Shown: positions 46,607 through 56,600 of the stretch, piece after piece
Numbering within the stretch: the first letter of the stretch is position 1
Layout: every line of letters begins with the position of its first letter
NCBI GenBank assembly: GCA_029266035.1
Contig: JAJUFH010000018.1
Span: 1 to 61,726 of the forward strand
Length of the DNA stretch: 61,726 nucleotides
Direction of reading: 5' to 3'
Source: Sinomicrobium sp.
GTDB lineage: Bacteria; Bacteroidota; Bacteroidia; Flavobacteriales; Flavobacteriaceae
The notes under the pieces: model-generated
The model's database searches: none
The model's input: the letters and a program-made list of their open reading frames with translations, nothing else
Told to the model about the DNA's origin: nothing
Made by a program: the position numbers and the translations under genes

Positions 46607-48187
46607 CTATTCCTGTGGCATAGCCTTGTCAACTACCAGTCGCTTGTCGCGATTGGCTACCTCCCAAGCGGTGTGAAATACCAATCTTGCACGGTTTTCC
46701 AGAAGATCGTAGTTGATCTTGTCGGGGGTATCTCCGGGTTGGTGGTAATCGTCGTGAGTTCCGTTGAAATAGAAAATTACAGGAATGTTGTTCTTCGCAA
46801 AGTTGTAATGATCACTCCTGTAGTAAAAACGATTCGGATCGTTGTCGTCGTTATAGGTGTAGTCCAGTTCTACATTGCAGTATTTTTTATTGACCTCTTC
46901 GGAGAGCTCGTGCAATTCGGTACTCAGTTTATCCGAACCGATAAGATATATGTAATTGCGGTCTCCTGTCCTCTTAGGGTCGATACGTCCTATCATATCA
47001 ATATTGAGGTCGGCAACAGTGTTTTCAAGTGGGAAAATTGGTTTTCTGGTGTAGTAATCAGATCCTAATAATCCTTTTTCTTCACCGGTAACATGAAGGA
47101 ATACTATGGATCTTTTCGGGCCATTTCCTTCGTCTGCTGCTTTTTTAAAGGCCTGGGCTATTTCCAACAAGGCTACAGTTCCCGATCCGTCGTCGTCGGC
47201 ACCGTTATTGATCTGTCCGTCCTCGTTTACCCCGATATGATCTAAATGAGAAGAAATAACGACGTATTCGTCTGGTTTTTCACTTCCTTTGATATAGGCT
47301 ACCACATTTTCAGAATCTACGTGTTTAGTTTCACTGGTAAAGTTCACTTTAAAATCGGCTTTGATTGCGGTACCGCTTTTAGTGTTTGTAAGATCAGATT
47401 TTATAGCCTCACCCATTTTGGGGCTGATAAAGGCAAAAAAGGAGTCATTACCTTCCTCAGTGTCGAGTTGCATGTTCCCGCCGGCAGAACGGTTTTTCAT
47501 AAAATTGTACTGTTGCAGTACCATATTGAAAAGGGATCCGTCGAGAATAAGAACACCTTTGGCTCCTTTTTTGTCAGCTATATCCAAACGGTCGGGCAGC
47601 GATATTCTCAGGTCAGACCATTTTGAGGGGGTGTCGGTACCAGAAATAGTATAGGTGCCGTCGTCGTTTTTAGGCTCACCTATGGAGACAACGATAATTT
47701 TGTCTTTTACGTCTATGTCTTTAAAATCGGAGTATTCGGGAGTATCGATGCCATAACCGGCATAAATAAGTTCATCGGCAGCGTATTCTTTTTTAGCGGG
47801 TGCTTGCAAAACCACCAGGTCTTTTCCTATCTGAAACTGTTGTCCTGATATACTTGTTGTGCCTTCGGGCATGGTGCTTAGAATAAGGGGAACTTTTTGA
47901 AAGTAGTCTCCGTTGCTTTGTGCGGCGGGAATGCCGAGGGCTTCATAGTGTTTTTTCAAATATTCTACTGCTTTCTTCTGACCGGGTTTTCCGGTTTCTC
48001 TCCCCTCAAATTCGTCGGAGGCATAGGTGTACAGGTGATCTTTGAGTTCTTCCTGAGTAATGGTACTAGCATAGGGAACCGGATCAAAATCTGCTTTGCT
48101 TTGAGTTGAGGCAGTGGTCGTGGTCGTCTTCTGAGAGCTGTTGCACGCAAAGACCAGTGATAGGGCCAGATAAACTAATTTTTTCAT
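46607..48187 (-). CDS. M28 family zinc aminopeptidase, lipoprotein
   Basis: A 526-residue lipoprotein (LSLVFACNSS lipobox). A PA-type insertion lies at about 130-250. The M28 core carries the two-zinc ligand set: SSHLDHIG (His, Asp), NGADDDGSGT (bridging Asp), HVTGEEKGLLGS (catalytic and ligand Glu), LNIDMIGRID (Asp), and the last His in GTHDDYHQPGDTPDKI. It removes N-terminal residues from peptides outside the cytoplasm. It has its own terminator and is transcribed alone. Confidence 0.93.
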   Translation of the reverse strand: MKKLVYLALSLVFACNSSQKTTTTTASTQSKADFDPVPYASTITQEELKDHLYTYASDEFEGRETGKPGQKKAVEYLKKHYEALGIPAAQSNGDYFQKVPLILSTMPEGTTSISGQQFQIGKDLVVLQAPAKKEYAADELIYAGYGIDTPEYSDFKDIDVKDKIIVVSIGEPKNDDGTYTISGTDTPSKWSDLRISLPDRLDIADKKGAKGVLILDGSLFNMVLQQYNFMKNRSAGGNMQLDTEEGNDSFFAFISPKMGEAIKSDLTNTKSGTAIKADFKVNFTSETKHVDSENVVAYIKGSEKPDEYVVISSHLDHIGVNEDGQINNGADDDGSGTVALLEIAQAFKKAADEGNGPKRSIVFLHVTGEEKGLLGSDYYTRKPIFPLENTVADLNIDMIGRIDPKRTGDRNYIYLIGSDKLSTELHELSEEVNKKYCNVELDYTYNDDNDPNRFYYRSDHYNFAKNNIPVIFYFNGTHDDYHQPGDTPDKINYDLLENRARLVFHTAWEVANRDKRLVVDKAMPQE

Positions 48188-48416
48188 TTGTCAGTTTTTA
48201 TGTTTTAAGGAGATCGGAAAACCTGCAGTGCCTGAACGGGTCTTCAAATGCCGTAGCACCGTATTTTTATACACCTCAGGATCCTTTTATTACAAAAAAA
48301 TTTTTCAAATATATACAAAAAGGAACAATGTGAATGTTCGCGATGTTACACAGGAAAATTTTGGAATTTTTGTCTTGAGCGTACTCAAGCTAACCTGCCA
48401 TCAGGGGATAAATGTG

Positions 48417-50618
48417 TCAATTTGCAATTTCGCTGATAAATTTAATTCTGTATAGTCTTATTTCTTCGTCTTCATAGTCTCCGTCAAATTCTTCCATGGC
48501 CCTAGAGATTTTGTCGGTATCGGCTTCCAGAAAGTATTCCTGAAGCTCGTCTTGCTGATCTTCGTCCAGTATTTCGTCTATCCAGTAATTGATGTTCAGT
48601 TTGGTGCCGCTGTACACAATCTGTTCCATTTCTTTGATAAAATCTTCCATTTCCAACCCTTTGGCTCTTGCGATATCGTCGAGGGGAAGTTTGCGGTCTA
48701 CATTCTGAATGATATACAACTTTAAAGCTGAATTAGCTCCAGTACTTTTGACGACTAAATCGTCGGGCCTGACAATGTCGTTTTCCTCCACATAATTTGC
48801 GATAAGTTCAATAAAAGGTTTGCCGTATTTTTTGGCTTTTCCCTCTCCTACACCGTGAATGTTGAGCAATTCTTTCATCTTTACGGGGTATTTCAGCGCC
48901 ATATCTTCGAGAGAGGGGTCTTGAAATACGACAAAAGGAGGAACTTCCAGTTTTTGTGCCTGTTTTTTTCTCAGGTCTTTTAGCATTCGGAGCAAGGTGG
49001 AATCGGCCGACATGGTTCCTGCTTTTTTTGCGGTGACCACGCCTTCATCACCTGTGTTTTGATAGCTGTGATCTTCAGTCATCATAAACGAATGTGGCTT
49101 CTTGAGGAAACTGTTGCCTTCAGCGGTCAAGAAGAGTACGCCGTAGGTTTCTATTTCCTTTCGAAGTAGTCCGGCGACGAGTACTTGACGCACTAATGCC
49201 ATCCAGTACTTGATGTCTTTTTCCCTTCCAGAACCAAAAAAGGGTTTCTCATCGGTTTTGTGAGATTTAATCAATGCATTTACCTTCCCAACAAGCACGT
49301 TGACAATCTCTTTGGCCTTAAACTTCTGGTTGGTACTCTTTACCACAGATAGCAATTTGACCACTTCTTCCTTGGCTTCGTGTTTCTTCTTGGGGTTTCG
49401 CACATTGTCGTCCATATCTGCTCCTTCTCCGTTGACTTCGTCAAACTCTTCGCCAAAATAGTGGAGAATGAATTTTCTTCTCGAGATGGAAGTCTCAGCA
49501 TAAGCCACCATTTCCTGTAGTAAGGCATGACCGATTTCCTGCTCTGCCACGGGTTTTCCAGACATGAATTTTTCCAATTTTTCGATGTCTTTATACGAAT
49601 AAAAAGCGAGACAGTGTCCCTCTCCGCCATCTCTTCCAGCTCTTCCGGTTTCTTGGTAATAGCTCTCTATACTCTTGGGAATATCGTGGTGTATTACAAA
49701 ACGCACATCGGGTTTGTCTATCCCCATTCCAAAAGCTATAGTAGCTACTACCACATCTACATCTTCCATCAGGAACATATCCTGGTGTCTAGCCCTTGTT
49801 TTAGCATCTAGTCCGGCGTGATAAGGAACAGAGCTAATGCCGTTTACTTGCAGAGTCTGTGCCAATTCTTCCACTCGTTTCCTGCTCAGACAGTAAATAA
49901 TACCCGATTTTCCTTGGTTGTGTTTTACAAAACGTATGATATCGGCGTCTACATCCTTGGTTTTTGGTCTTACTTCGTAGTAGAGGTTAGGGCGGTTAAA
50001 AGAAGCCTTAAATGTATTGGCATCGGTAATAGCAAGGTTTTTCAATATGTCTTCCTGTACCTTTGGGGTAGCCGTGGCCGTAAGAGCAATGATCGGAATG
50101 TCTTCGCCCAATCTCCCGATGATATTGCGCAGATTGCGGTATTCCGGACGAAAGTCGTGTCCCCATTCCGAAATACAATGCGCTTCGTCTATCGCTACAA
50201 ATGAAATTTTTACAGAGCGGAGAAAGTCGATATATTCGTCCTTAGTGAGCGATTCCGGAGCTACATACAGCAATTTTGTAGTGCCTTCCGAAATATCCTT
50301 CATCACTGTTTTTACTTCGTTTTTGGTGAGTGAAGAGTTGAGTACGTGGGCAATGCCTTCGTTGGAGGAGATTCCTCTCAGCGCATCTACTTGGTTTTTC
50401 ATCAGAGCGATAAGCGGAGAAACCACAATGGCAGTCCCCTCTTTTACCAATGCGGGAAGTTGATAACAAAGTGATTTTCCTCCTCCGGTAGGCATAATCA
50501 CAAATGTGTTGTGATTGTCAACTATACTTTTTACGACATCTTCCTGTAATCCCTTGAACTGGTTAAAGCCGAAATATTGCTTTAACTTTTTATGCAGGTC
50601 AATTTCAACTGAACTCAT
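48417..50618 (-). CDS. recQ: ATP-dependent DNA helicase RecQ
   Basis: A 733-residue 3'-5' helicase used in recombination and repair. Motifs are Walker A PTGGGKSLCYQLPA, the DEAH box in AIDEAHCISEWGHDFRPEY, the TATATPKVQEDI motif III, SGIIYCLSRKRVEELA and QETGRAGRDG (motif VI). A winged-helix region is followed by an HRDC domain (about 545-620: VPPFVVFQDPSLEDMA and LLNIHGVGEGKAKKYG). The zinc-binding cysteines of E. coli RecQ seem to be missing; the corresponding region (about 375-410) has no Cys cluster. A further acidic C-terminal extension is typical of flavobacterial RecQ. It diverges from kdsD. Confidence 0.95.
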   Translation of the reverse strand: MSSVEIDLHKKLKQYFGFNQFKGLQEDVVKSIVDNHNTFVIMPTGGGKSLCYQLPALVKEGTAIVVSPLIALMKNQVDALRGISSNEGIAHVLNSSLTKNEVKTVMKDISEGTTKLLYVAPESLTKDEYIDFLRSVKISFVAIDEAHCISEWGHDFRPEYRNLRNIIGRLGEDIPIIALTATATPKVQEDILKNLAITDANTFKASFNRPNLYYEVRPKTKDVDADIIRFVKHNQGKSGIIYCLSRKRVEELAQTLQVNGISSVPYHAGLDAKTRARHQDMFLMEDVDVVVATIAFGMGIDKPDVRFVIHHDIPKSIESYYQETGRAGRDGGEGHCLAFYSYKDIEKLEKFMSGKPVAEQEIGHALLQEMVAYAETSISRRKFILHYFGEEFDEVNGEGADMDDNVRNPKKKHEAKEEVVKLLSVVKSTNQKFKAKEIVNVLVGKVNALIKSHKTDEKPFFGSGREKDIKYWMALVRQVLVAGLLRKEIETYGVLFLTAEGNSFLKKPHSFMMTEDHSYQNTGDEGVVTAKKAGTMSADSTLLRMLKDLRKKQAQKLEVPPFVVFQDPSLEDMALKYPVKMKELLNIHGVGEGKAKKYGKPFIELIANYVEENDIVRPDDLVVKSTGANSALKLYIIQNVDRKLPLDDIARAKGLEMEDFIKEMEQIVYSGTKLNINYWIDEILDEDQQDELQEYFLEADTDKISRAMEEFDGDYEDEEIRLYRIKFISEIAN

Positions 50619-50640
50619 TCTATCGTTTTACTATTTTACA

Positions 50641-50680
50641 TACATTTGCACAACTAAAGATATAACAAACTTTAATTTTG
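50641..50680 (+). promoter_or_regulatory. Candidate promoter elements of kdsD
   Basis: Two TAnnTTTG boxes lie in the recQ-kdsD divergent gap: TACATTTG (50641-50648) and TAATTTTG (50673-50680). The second is 26 bases before the start codon. Neither has a TTG at the optimal 19-base distance, so the assignment is tentative. Confidence 0.4.
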
Positions 50681-50706
50681 ACAAACTATAAATCCCTAAA
50701 AAAATC

Positions 50707-51672
50707 TTGAGTAATAAGGAGGCTATAAAAGCAGTTGCAAAAAAAGTCATTGAAACTGAAAGTACCGCTATAAATCATCTTAAATCTTTGATAAATGATG
50801 ATTTTTCCAGTGCTGTAAGTCACATTTTTGAAAGTACGGGACGGGTGGTTATCACCGGAATTGGGAAAAGTGCGATTATCGCTACAAAGATAGTGGCAAC
50901 ACTAAATTCGACTGGGACTCCTGCAGTGTTTATGCACGCGGCAGATGCCATTCATGGGGATCTGGGTACCATTCAGAAAGACGACACAGTGATTTGTATT
51001 TCCAAAAGTGGAAATACTCCGGAGATAAAGGTGCTGGTGCCCTTACTCAAAAACGGAGGCAATACGCTTATAGCCATCACTGGGAATAAAGACTCACTGC
51101 TTGGACAGCAGGCTGATTATGTGTTGAATGCCTATGTGGAAAAAGAAGCTTGCCCAAACAATCTGGCTCCTACAACCAGCACTACAGCACAGTTGGTTGT
51201 TGGCGATGCTCTAGCTGTATGTCTACTCGAACTGAAGGGCTTTACCAGCAAAGATTTTGCAAAGTACCACCCTGGGGGAGCTTTGGGAAAAAAATTATAC
51301 CTGAGGGTGAGCGATGTCTTAACAGCAAATATGAAACCTGAAGTGCGCCTGGATACTCCCGTAAAAGAGGTGATTGTAGAAATTTCCGAAAAAATGCTGG
51401 GAGCTGCTGCAGTGACAGAACAGGGGAAGTCGGTTGGGGTAATCACCGATGGAGATGTGAGAAGGATGCTAAACAAACACGACAATATCGGCAAACTCGT
51501 TGCTAGAGATATTATGAGTGTAAATCCGAAAAGCATCAAAGCGGATGCCCTGGCTGTAGACGCTATGGAAATGATGGAAAAAAACAATATCTCTCAACTC
51601 CTAGTAGAGGACGATAAGGGATATGTCGGAATTATTCACTTGCACAATCTGATAAAAGAGGGTATACTGTAA
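50707..51672 (+). CDS. kdsD: Arabinose-5-phosphate isomerase (KdsD/KpsF)
   Basis: A 321-residue enzyme that interconverts ribulose-5-phosphate and arabinose-5-phosphate for KDO and lipopolysaccharide synthesis. The start is TTG (MSNKEAIKAVAKKVIETE), since no ATG or GTG suits the conserved N-terminus. The SIS domain (about 30-170) has SSxGRVVITGIGKSAIIATKIVATLNSTGTPAVFMHAADAIHGDLG and CISKSGNTPEI. Two CBS domains follow (about 205-321). It overlaps the tatC start by one base (TAATG), so the two are coupled. Confidence 0.94.
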   Translation: MSNKEAIKAVAKKVIETESTAINHLKSLINDDFSSAVSHIFESTGRVVITGIGKSAIIATKIVATLNSTGTPAVFMHAADAIHGDLGTIQKDDTVICISKSGNTPEIKVLVPLLKNGGNTLIAITGNKDSLLGQQADYVLNAYVEKEACPNNLAPTTSTTAQLVVGDALAVCLLELKGFTSKDFAKYHPGGALGKKLYLRVSDVLTANMKPEVRLDTPVKEVIVEISEKMLGAAAVTEQGKSVGVITDGDVRRMLNKHDNIGKLVARDIMSVNPKSIKADALAVDAMEMMEKNNISQLLVEDDKGYVGIIHLHNLIKEGIL

Positions 51673-52517
51673 TGGCTAAAAAGAAGAATCAGGAGGAGAT
51701 GTCGTTCCTCGACCACCTGGAAGAGCTCCGCTGGCACCTCATTCGGGCTACTCTGGCGGTGGTTGTGGTAGGAGTCATCGCTTTTTTTGCCAAGGGGTTT
51801 ATTTTTGATACCATTATTTTAGGACCGAAGAAAGCGGATTTTATCACTTACGAATTTTTTTGTGAGATGTCAAAAAAACTCGGAATGGACGATTCGTTTT
51901 GCAATCAAGAGCTGCCCTTCCAGATTCAGAGTCGTACCATGGCCGGGCAGTTTTCCGCACATATATGGACCTCCATCTGGGCGGGCTTTATACTAGCTTT
52001 TCCTTATGTGCTCTACGAGTTTTGGAAGTTTATAAGCCCAGGTCTGTATGAAAAAGAGAGAAAGAATGCCAGGGGCTTTATATTTATTGCCTCCTTTCTG
52101 TTCTTTCTCGGAGTGCTGTTTGGGTACTATATGATATCCCCGCTGTCTATTAACTTTTTGGCAACTTATCAGGTAAGTCAGGAGGTACATAACGATATAG
52201 ACCTGAGTTCGTATATTTCGACCATCAGGTCGTCGGTGATCTCCTGCGGATTGATTTTTGAATTGCCTATACTCATTTTTTTTCTGACTAAGGTAGGGTT
52301 AGTGACCCCCGATTTTCTCAGAAAGCAGAGGAAGGTGTCGCTCGTTATTGTACTGATTCTCGCCGCGGTGATTACCCCTCCTGATGTGGCAAGTCAAATT
52401 GTGGTTTCTATTCCGATTCTAATCCTGTATGAGATGAGTATCTTAATCTCTTCTTATGTGTTGAAAAAACAGGCTAAAAGAGAAAAAGAAGAACAGGAGG
52501 CATTGCGTAAAATGTAA
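51672..52517 (+). CDS. tatC: Twin-arginine translocase subunit TatC
   Basis: A 281-residue membrane protein with six helices. Conserved features are SFLDHLEELRWHLIRA at the N-terminus, FxPYVLYEFWKFISPGLYEKE after helix 2, and the later EL-IFFLTKVGLVTP and AAVITPPDVASQIV segments. TatC recognises twin-arginine signal peptides and exports folded proteins. A periplasmic insertion at about 45-90 contains two cysteines. It is translationally coupled to kdsD and lies 12 bases before the AhpD-like gene. Confidence 0.96.
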   Translation: MAKKKNQEEMSFLDHLEELRWHLIRATLAVVVVGVIAFFAKGFIFDTIILGPKKADFITYEFFCEMSKKLGMDDSFCNQELPFQIQSRTMAGQFSAHIWTSIWAGFILAFPYVLYEFWKFISPGLYEKERKNARGFIFIASFLFFLGVLFGYYMISPLSINFLATYQVSQEVHNDIDLSSYISTIRSSVISCGLIFELPILIFFLTKVGLVTPDFLRKQRKVSLVIVLILAAVITPPDVASQIVVSIPILILYEMSILISSYVLKKQAKREKEEQEALRKM

Positions 52518-52529
52518 GATAATTAAGGT

Positions 52530-52886
52530 ATGGTAGAAAATATTGTAGACGAATTTAATGAGTATCGCTCCAGGATGAACGATCGTATTTTGGACGATAA
52601 CAACAAATTGATAAAGCGTATCTTTAATTTGGATACCAATGCCTATATGCCGGGAGCACTCGATGTGCGTACCAAGGAATTATTGGGGCTGGTAGCATCG
52701 GCGGTGTTGAGGTGCGACGATTGTGTGAAATACCACCTAGAACAATGTCATAAAGCTGGGTTGACGAGCCAAGAGGTAACAGAAGCTCTCGGGATAGCCA
52801 CCTTAGTAGGGGGTACCATTGTTGTGCCTCACCTGCGAAGAGCTTACGAATTTTGGGACGCTTTGGAAGCAAAGAATTCGCAATAG
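52530..52886 (+). CDS. Carboxymuconolactone decarboxylase/AhpD-like protein
   Basis: A 118-residue helical protein. The AhpD-like redox motif CDDCVKYHLEQC (about 66-77; CxxC followed by His) is intact, with the upstream EL-GLVASAVLRC helix. Family members act as alkylhydroperoxidase-type reductases or unknown decarboxylase-like proteins. It is part of the kdsD-tatC unit; a link to redox control of cell-envelope proteins is possible but unproven. Confidence 0.88.
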   Translation: MVENIVDEFNEYRSRMNDRILDDNNKLIKRIFNLDTNAYMPGALDVRTKELLGLVASAVLRCDDCVKYHLEQCHKAGLTSQEVTEALGIATLVGGTIVVPHLRRAYEFWDALEAKNSQ

Positions 52887-53006
52887 ATAGGGCTTGCCCC
52901 AATCGGAAAGCAAACCGGATGTTTTTCGTACTTTTATACCGGAAGTTTGCAGTTATTGGTAGAACAAGGTTGGAATAAGACAAATTGAAAAAGTTAGATG
53001 TAATCC

Positions 53007-53753
53007 ATGAAACTCAGAGCCGATAATATTATGAAGTCCTATAAGGGGCGAAAAGTAGTTAAGGGAATTTCACTCGAAGTAAACCGGGGTGAGATCGTGG
53101 GACTGTTAGGCCCTAATGGCGCAGGCAAAACCACCTCTTTCTACATGATAGTCGGTCTTATTAAACCCAATGGAGGGAATATATATCTGGACGATCTCAA
53201 CATCACCCGTTTCCCTATGTACAAGCGATCGCAAAACGGCATAGGTTATCTCGCTCAGGAAGCGTCGGTGTTCAGAAAATTAAGTATAGAAGAAAATATT
53301 CTCAGTGTATTGCAGCTCACCAAAATGTCTAAAAAAGAGCAGCATATGAAGATGGAAGCACTGATCGAAGAGTTCAGTTTGGGGCATATCCGCAAGAACA
53401 GAGGCGATTTGCTCTCTGGAGGAGAAAGGAGAAGAACGGAAATAGCACGCGCATTGGCTACTGACCCTAATTTTATCTTGTTGGACGAGCCTTTTGCTGG
53501 AGTTGACCCGGTAGCGGTGGAAGATATACAGCGTATTGTAGCACAACTCAAGAACAAGAATATCGGTATTCTTATCACCGATCACAACGTGCAGGAAACC
53601 CTCGCAATTACCGAGCGTTCTTATCTGATGTTTGAAGGAAGTATACTCAAGGCCGGCGAACCGGAAGAACTCGCTGCCGACGAGATGGTGCGCAAGGTGT
53701 ACCTCGGACAGAACTTTGAGCTCAGGCGCAAAAAACTCGACTTCAACAATTGA
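53007..53753 (+). CDS. lptB: LptB, ATPase of the lipopolysaccharide export complex
   Basis: A 248-residue ABC ATPase. It has Walker [18 protein letters not shown], the Q-loop region with [16 protein letters not shown], signature [16 protein letters not shown], Walker [20 protein letters not shown] and the H-loop ITDHNV. These sequences are typical of LptB, which powers lipopolysaccharide transport from the inner membrane with LptF/G. It is separated from the AhpD-like gene by 120 bases. Together with kdsD this is a lipopolysaccharide-related neighbourhood. Confidence 0.95.
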   Translation: MKLRADNIMKSYKGRKVVKGISLEVNRGEIVGLLGPNGAGKTTSFYMIVGLIKPNGGNIYLDDLNITRFPMYKRSQNGIGYLAQEASVFRKLSIEENILSVLQLTKMSKKEQHMKMEALIEEFSLGHIRKNRGDLLSGGERRRTEIARALATDPNFILLDEPFAGVDPVAVEDIQRIVAQLKNKNIGILITDHNVQETLAITERSYLMFEGSILKAGEPEELAADEMVRKVYLGQNFELRRKKLDFNN

Positions 53754-53869
53754 TGTTTCTTCAGGATTAGACTCTCATTTTAAACCTTTGTATTTCTTTG
53801 TTTTATACAGTTGGCGGTACAGTAGCTGGATTTTGTGATGCTTGTATGTTATCTGTCGGTCTTTTCCTG

Positions 53870-53877
53870 TATTTTTG
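53870..53877 (+). promoter_or_regulatory. TAnnTTTG box before pyrD
   Basis: TATTTTTG ending 22 bases before the pyrD start at 53899. A well-placed TTG is lacking, so the box is only a partial match. Confidence 0.4.
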
Positions 53878-53898
53878 CCCGACAAGAACACCGTAATT

Positions 53899-54927
53899 AT
53901 GTACAGATATTTTATTCGCCCTCTACTCTTTCAATTCGATCCGGAAAAAGTGCATCACTTTACTTTTAGCTTTATCAAATGGATAAACAGGATTCCAGGA
54001 ATGAGAGCTCTGATCACTGCCCTTTATAGTGTAAAAGACCCCGGCTTGGAACGTGAGGTTTTCGGATTGAAGTTTAGTAATCCAGTAGGACTGGCGGCAG
54101 GATTTGATAAAGATGCTAGATTGTACAACGAGCTTTCGGGTTTTGGTTTCGGATTTGTCGAGATAGGTACGCTTACCCCTAAACCACAGCCGGGAAATCC
54201 GCCCAAACGATTGTTTCGTCTCAAAGAAGACAGCGCGATCATAAACCGTATGGGGTTTAACAACGGGGGAGTGGAAGCAGCGGTTGAACGACTGAAGAAA
54301 AATAAAGGCGTACTGATAGGTGGAAATATAGGAAAGAACAAAGTGACCTCCAATGAAGAGGCTGGCGACGATTATCGCAAGTGTTTTGAGGCTTTGTATG
54401 CTTATGTAGATTATTTTGTGGTAAATGTGAGTTCTCCCAATACGCCAAATCTCAGGGCGCTGCAAGACAAGGAACCCTTAGAGCAACTTTTGCACGGCTT
54501 GCAGCAGCACCCCTTGCAGCTGGAAAGAGCTAAACCAATACTGCTGAAAATAGCTCCTGACCTTACCGACAATCAGCTGAGGGATATTGTAGCTATTGTA
54601 AAGGAGACGGGAATAGCCGGAGTTATAGCGACCAATACAACAATCTCTAGGGAAGGACTTGCCTCTTCCAATAGAAGTGAAACAGGTGGATTAAGTGGAA
54701 AACCTATGAGAGAGCGTTCTACTGATGTGATACGTTTCCTCCACAAAGAGAGCGGTGGCAGCTTTCCTATTATTGGTGTAGGGGGAGTGCACTCTCCGGA
54801 AGATGCCTTAGAAAAACTCGAGGCTGGGGCCAGTCTGGTACAGGTCTATACCGGTTTTATCTATGAAGGGCCTTCTCTGGTAAGAAGAATAAACAAAGCG
54901 CTGCTGAAGACAAAGGCTGGCAAGTAG
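53899..54927 (+). CDS. pyrD: Dihydroorotate dehydrogenase (quinone), class 2
   Basis: A 342-residue FMN enzyme that oxidises dihydroorotate to orotate with quinone. The start is the ATG at 53899 ([23 protein letters not shown]), the usual membrane-associating N-terminal helices; an upstream in-frame extension lacks support. Motifs are [58 protein letters not shown] with the catalytic Ser, [21 protein letters not shown] and [19 protein letters not shown] with the FMN phosphate site. It stands alone between lptB and the HAD gene. Confidence 0.97.
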   Translation: MYRYFIRPLLFQFDPEKVHHFTFSFIKWINRIPGMRALITALYSVKDPGLEREVFGLKFSNPVGLAAGFDKDARLYNELSGFGFGFVEIGTLTPKPQPGNPPKRLFRLKEDSAIINRMGFNNGGVEAAVERLKKNKGVLIGGNIGKNKVTSNEEAGDDYRKCFEALYAYVDYFVVNVSSPNTPNLRALQDKEPLEQLLHGLQQHPLQLERAKPILLKIAPDLTDNQLRDIVAIVKETGIAGVIATNTTISREGLASSNRSETGGLSGKPMRERSTDVIRFLHKESGGSFPIIGVGGVHSPEDALEKLEAGASLVQVYTGFIYEGPSLVRRINKALLKTKAGK

Positions 54928-54970
54928 TAGTCTGCATCTGAACAGAATTTACAATTCGGTAATTAATTTT

Positions 54971-54978
54971 TACATTTG
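54971..54978 (+). promoter_or_regulatory. TAnnTTTG box before the HAD-HMG-CoA lyase pair
   Basis: TACATTTG, 18 bases before the HAD start codon. No TTG at the ideal distance upstream. Confidence 0.4.
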
Positions 54979-54995
54979 AACAAAACCGCTGTGAT

Positions 54996-55643
54996 ATGAA
55001 ACACATTATTTTTGATATGGACGGGGTGCTGGTAGATAGCGAACCTATACATATGCAGATTCTCGAAGAAGTGATGCAGAAGAGAGGAGTTCATATCACC
55101 AGAGAATATCATTTTGATTTGGTGGGTATGGGAGCACTGATGATGTGGGAAAAACTGAAAGCGGATTTTAAGCTGGAAGAAAGTGCTTCTACACTCTTGG
55201 AGTCGCACAAGGCTTATTTTTTTGAAGTGATAGCGCAGAGAGAGGTACCTTTAACTCCGGGGATTAAAGAATTTCTCGACAGACTGAAAGCAGAGGGGGT
55301 ACAGTTGTCACTGGGGTCTTCTTCGCCGATAAGGCTCATCGATATTTTTATGGAAAAAGCCGGACTTTCAGATTATTTCGATTACGTGGTAAGTAGCGAG
55401 CATGTGGCACAGGGAAAACCCTTTCCCGATATTTTTCTTCGCATAGCTGAATTGTACGGACTTCCGCCAGAAGACTTTGTGGTAATAGAAGATAGTACTA
55501 ATGGCGTAAAAGCGGCTCGAGCCGCGGGAATGAAAGCGATAGGATATCACAACCCGAATTCGGGAAACCAAGATTTGTCGTCGGCCGATTTGCTGATCGA
55601 CGATTTTAAGGAGCTGACTTTCGATGGGATAAATACACTTTAA
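54996..55643 (+). CDS. HAD-superfamily phosphatase, beta-phosphoglucomutase-like subgroup
   Basis: A 215-residue hydrolase. Motif I DMDGVLVDSEP gives the nucleophile and general-acid aspartates, motif II is LSLGSSSP, motif III is the Lys in QGKPFPDIFL, and motif IV is VVIEDSTNGVKAARAAGM. A helical cap lies at about 18-85. It dephosphorylates a small sugar or nucleotide phosphate. It starts a short transcript with the HMG-CoA lyase gene seven bases downstream. Confidence 0.92.
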   Translation: MKHIIFDMDGVLVDSEPIHMQILEEVMQKRGVHITREYHFDLVGMGALMMWEKLKADFKLEESASTLLESHKAYFFEVIAQREVPLTPGIKEFLDRLKAEGVQLSLGSSSPIRLIDIFMEKAGLSDYFDYVVSSEHVAQGKPFPDIFLRIAELYGLPPEDFVVIEDSTNGVKAARAAGMKAIGYHNPNSGNQDLSSADLLIDDFKELTFDGINTL

Positions 55644-55649
55644 AGGCGA

Positions 55650-56510
55650 ATGGATAAGGTGAAACTCATAGAATGCCCGAGGGATGCCATGCAAGGTATT
55701 AGGGATTTTATACCTACGGAAAAGAAGGTCTGTTATATCCAGTCCCTTCTGCGAGTAGGGTTTCACACCGTCGATTTTGGCAGTTTTGTATCGCCCAAAG
55801 CAATCCCACAAATGGTCGATACCGCCAAGGTACTCGAGGGACTCGATCTTTCGGATACACAGAGCAAATTGTTGGCTATTGTAGCCAATGTGAGAGGTGC
55901 TGAAGACGCTGCGGTATTCCCGGAAATAAGTTATCTAGGGTATCCTTTTTCTATATCGGAGAATTTCCAGATGCGTAACACACACAAAACCATAGCCGAA
56001 TCCACTGTGGTATTGCAGCGAATATTAGAGATAGCCTCAGCTTCAAACAAGGAGGTGGTAGCCTATCTCTCTATGGGTTTTGGAAATCCGTACGGAGACC
56101 CGTGGAATGTGGAGGTAGTAGCGGAATGGACTGAAAGACTTTCGGCTATGGGAGTTCGAATACTGTCGCTTTCCGATACCATAGGTAGCTCTACTCCAGA
56201 GGTGATACGCTATCTGTTTTCTCATCTTATTCCGGCTTATCCGGAAATGGAGTTTGGTGCACACCTCCATACCACACCTTCTTCGTGGTACGAAAAAGTG
56301 GATGCTGCCTATAAATCTGGCTGTAAAAGATTTGACGGAGCCATTCAAGGTTTCGGAGGGTGTCCTATGGCAAAAGATGAACTTACCGGAAATATGCCTA
56401 CCGAAAAGATGTTGTCTTATTTTACTACAGCAAAAGTAGAGACAGGGCTTTCGCCCATGAGTTTTGAAAGTGCTTACAACGAAGCCGTAAAGGTGTTTGG
56501 TGTAAAATGA
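55650..56510 (+). CDS. Hydroxymethylglutaryl-CoA lyase
   Basis: A 286-residue TIM-barrel enzyme of the DRE-TIM family that splits HMG-CoA into acetoacetate and acetyl-CoA in leucine degradation. Features are ECPRDAMQGIRDFIPTE with the catalytic Arg-Asp pair, VDFGSFVSPKAIPQM, SLSDTIGSSTPEVI, the metal-binding HLHTTPSS, and the GGCPMAKDELTGNMPTE segment with the catalytic Cys loop. It is seven bases behind the HAD gene. Confidence 0.94.
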   Translation: MDKVKLIECPRDAMQGIRDFIPTEKKVCYIQSLLRVGFHTVDFGSFVSPKAIPQMVDTAKVLEGLDLSDTQSKLLAIVANVRGAEDAAVFPEISYLGYPFSISENFQMRNTHKTIAESTVVLQRILEIASASNKEVVAYLSMGFGNPYGDPWNVEVVAEWTERLSAMGVRILSLSDTIGSSTPEVIRYLFSHLIPAYPEMEFGAHLHTTPSSWYEKVDAAYKSGCKRFDGAIQGFGGCPMAKDELTGNMPTEKMLSYFTTAKVETGLSPMSFESAYNEAVKVFGVK

Positions 56511-56567
56511 TCTTTAATTGTGGATTAAAAAAATGCAAAAAGCGAGTGTTAGTCCCTGAAATTGACG

Positions 56568-56575
56568 TACATTTG
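56568..56575 (+). promoter_or_regulatory. TAnnTTTG box before guaB
   Basis: TACATTTG, 26 bases before the guaB start codon. The -33 region is not recognisable. Confidence 0.45.
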
Positions 56576-56600
56576 CGTGCAACTAATTGATAAGTTGCAG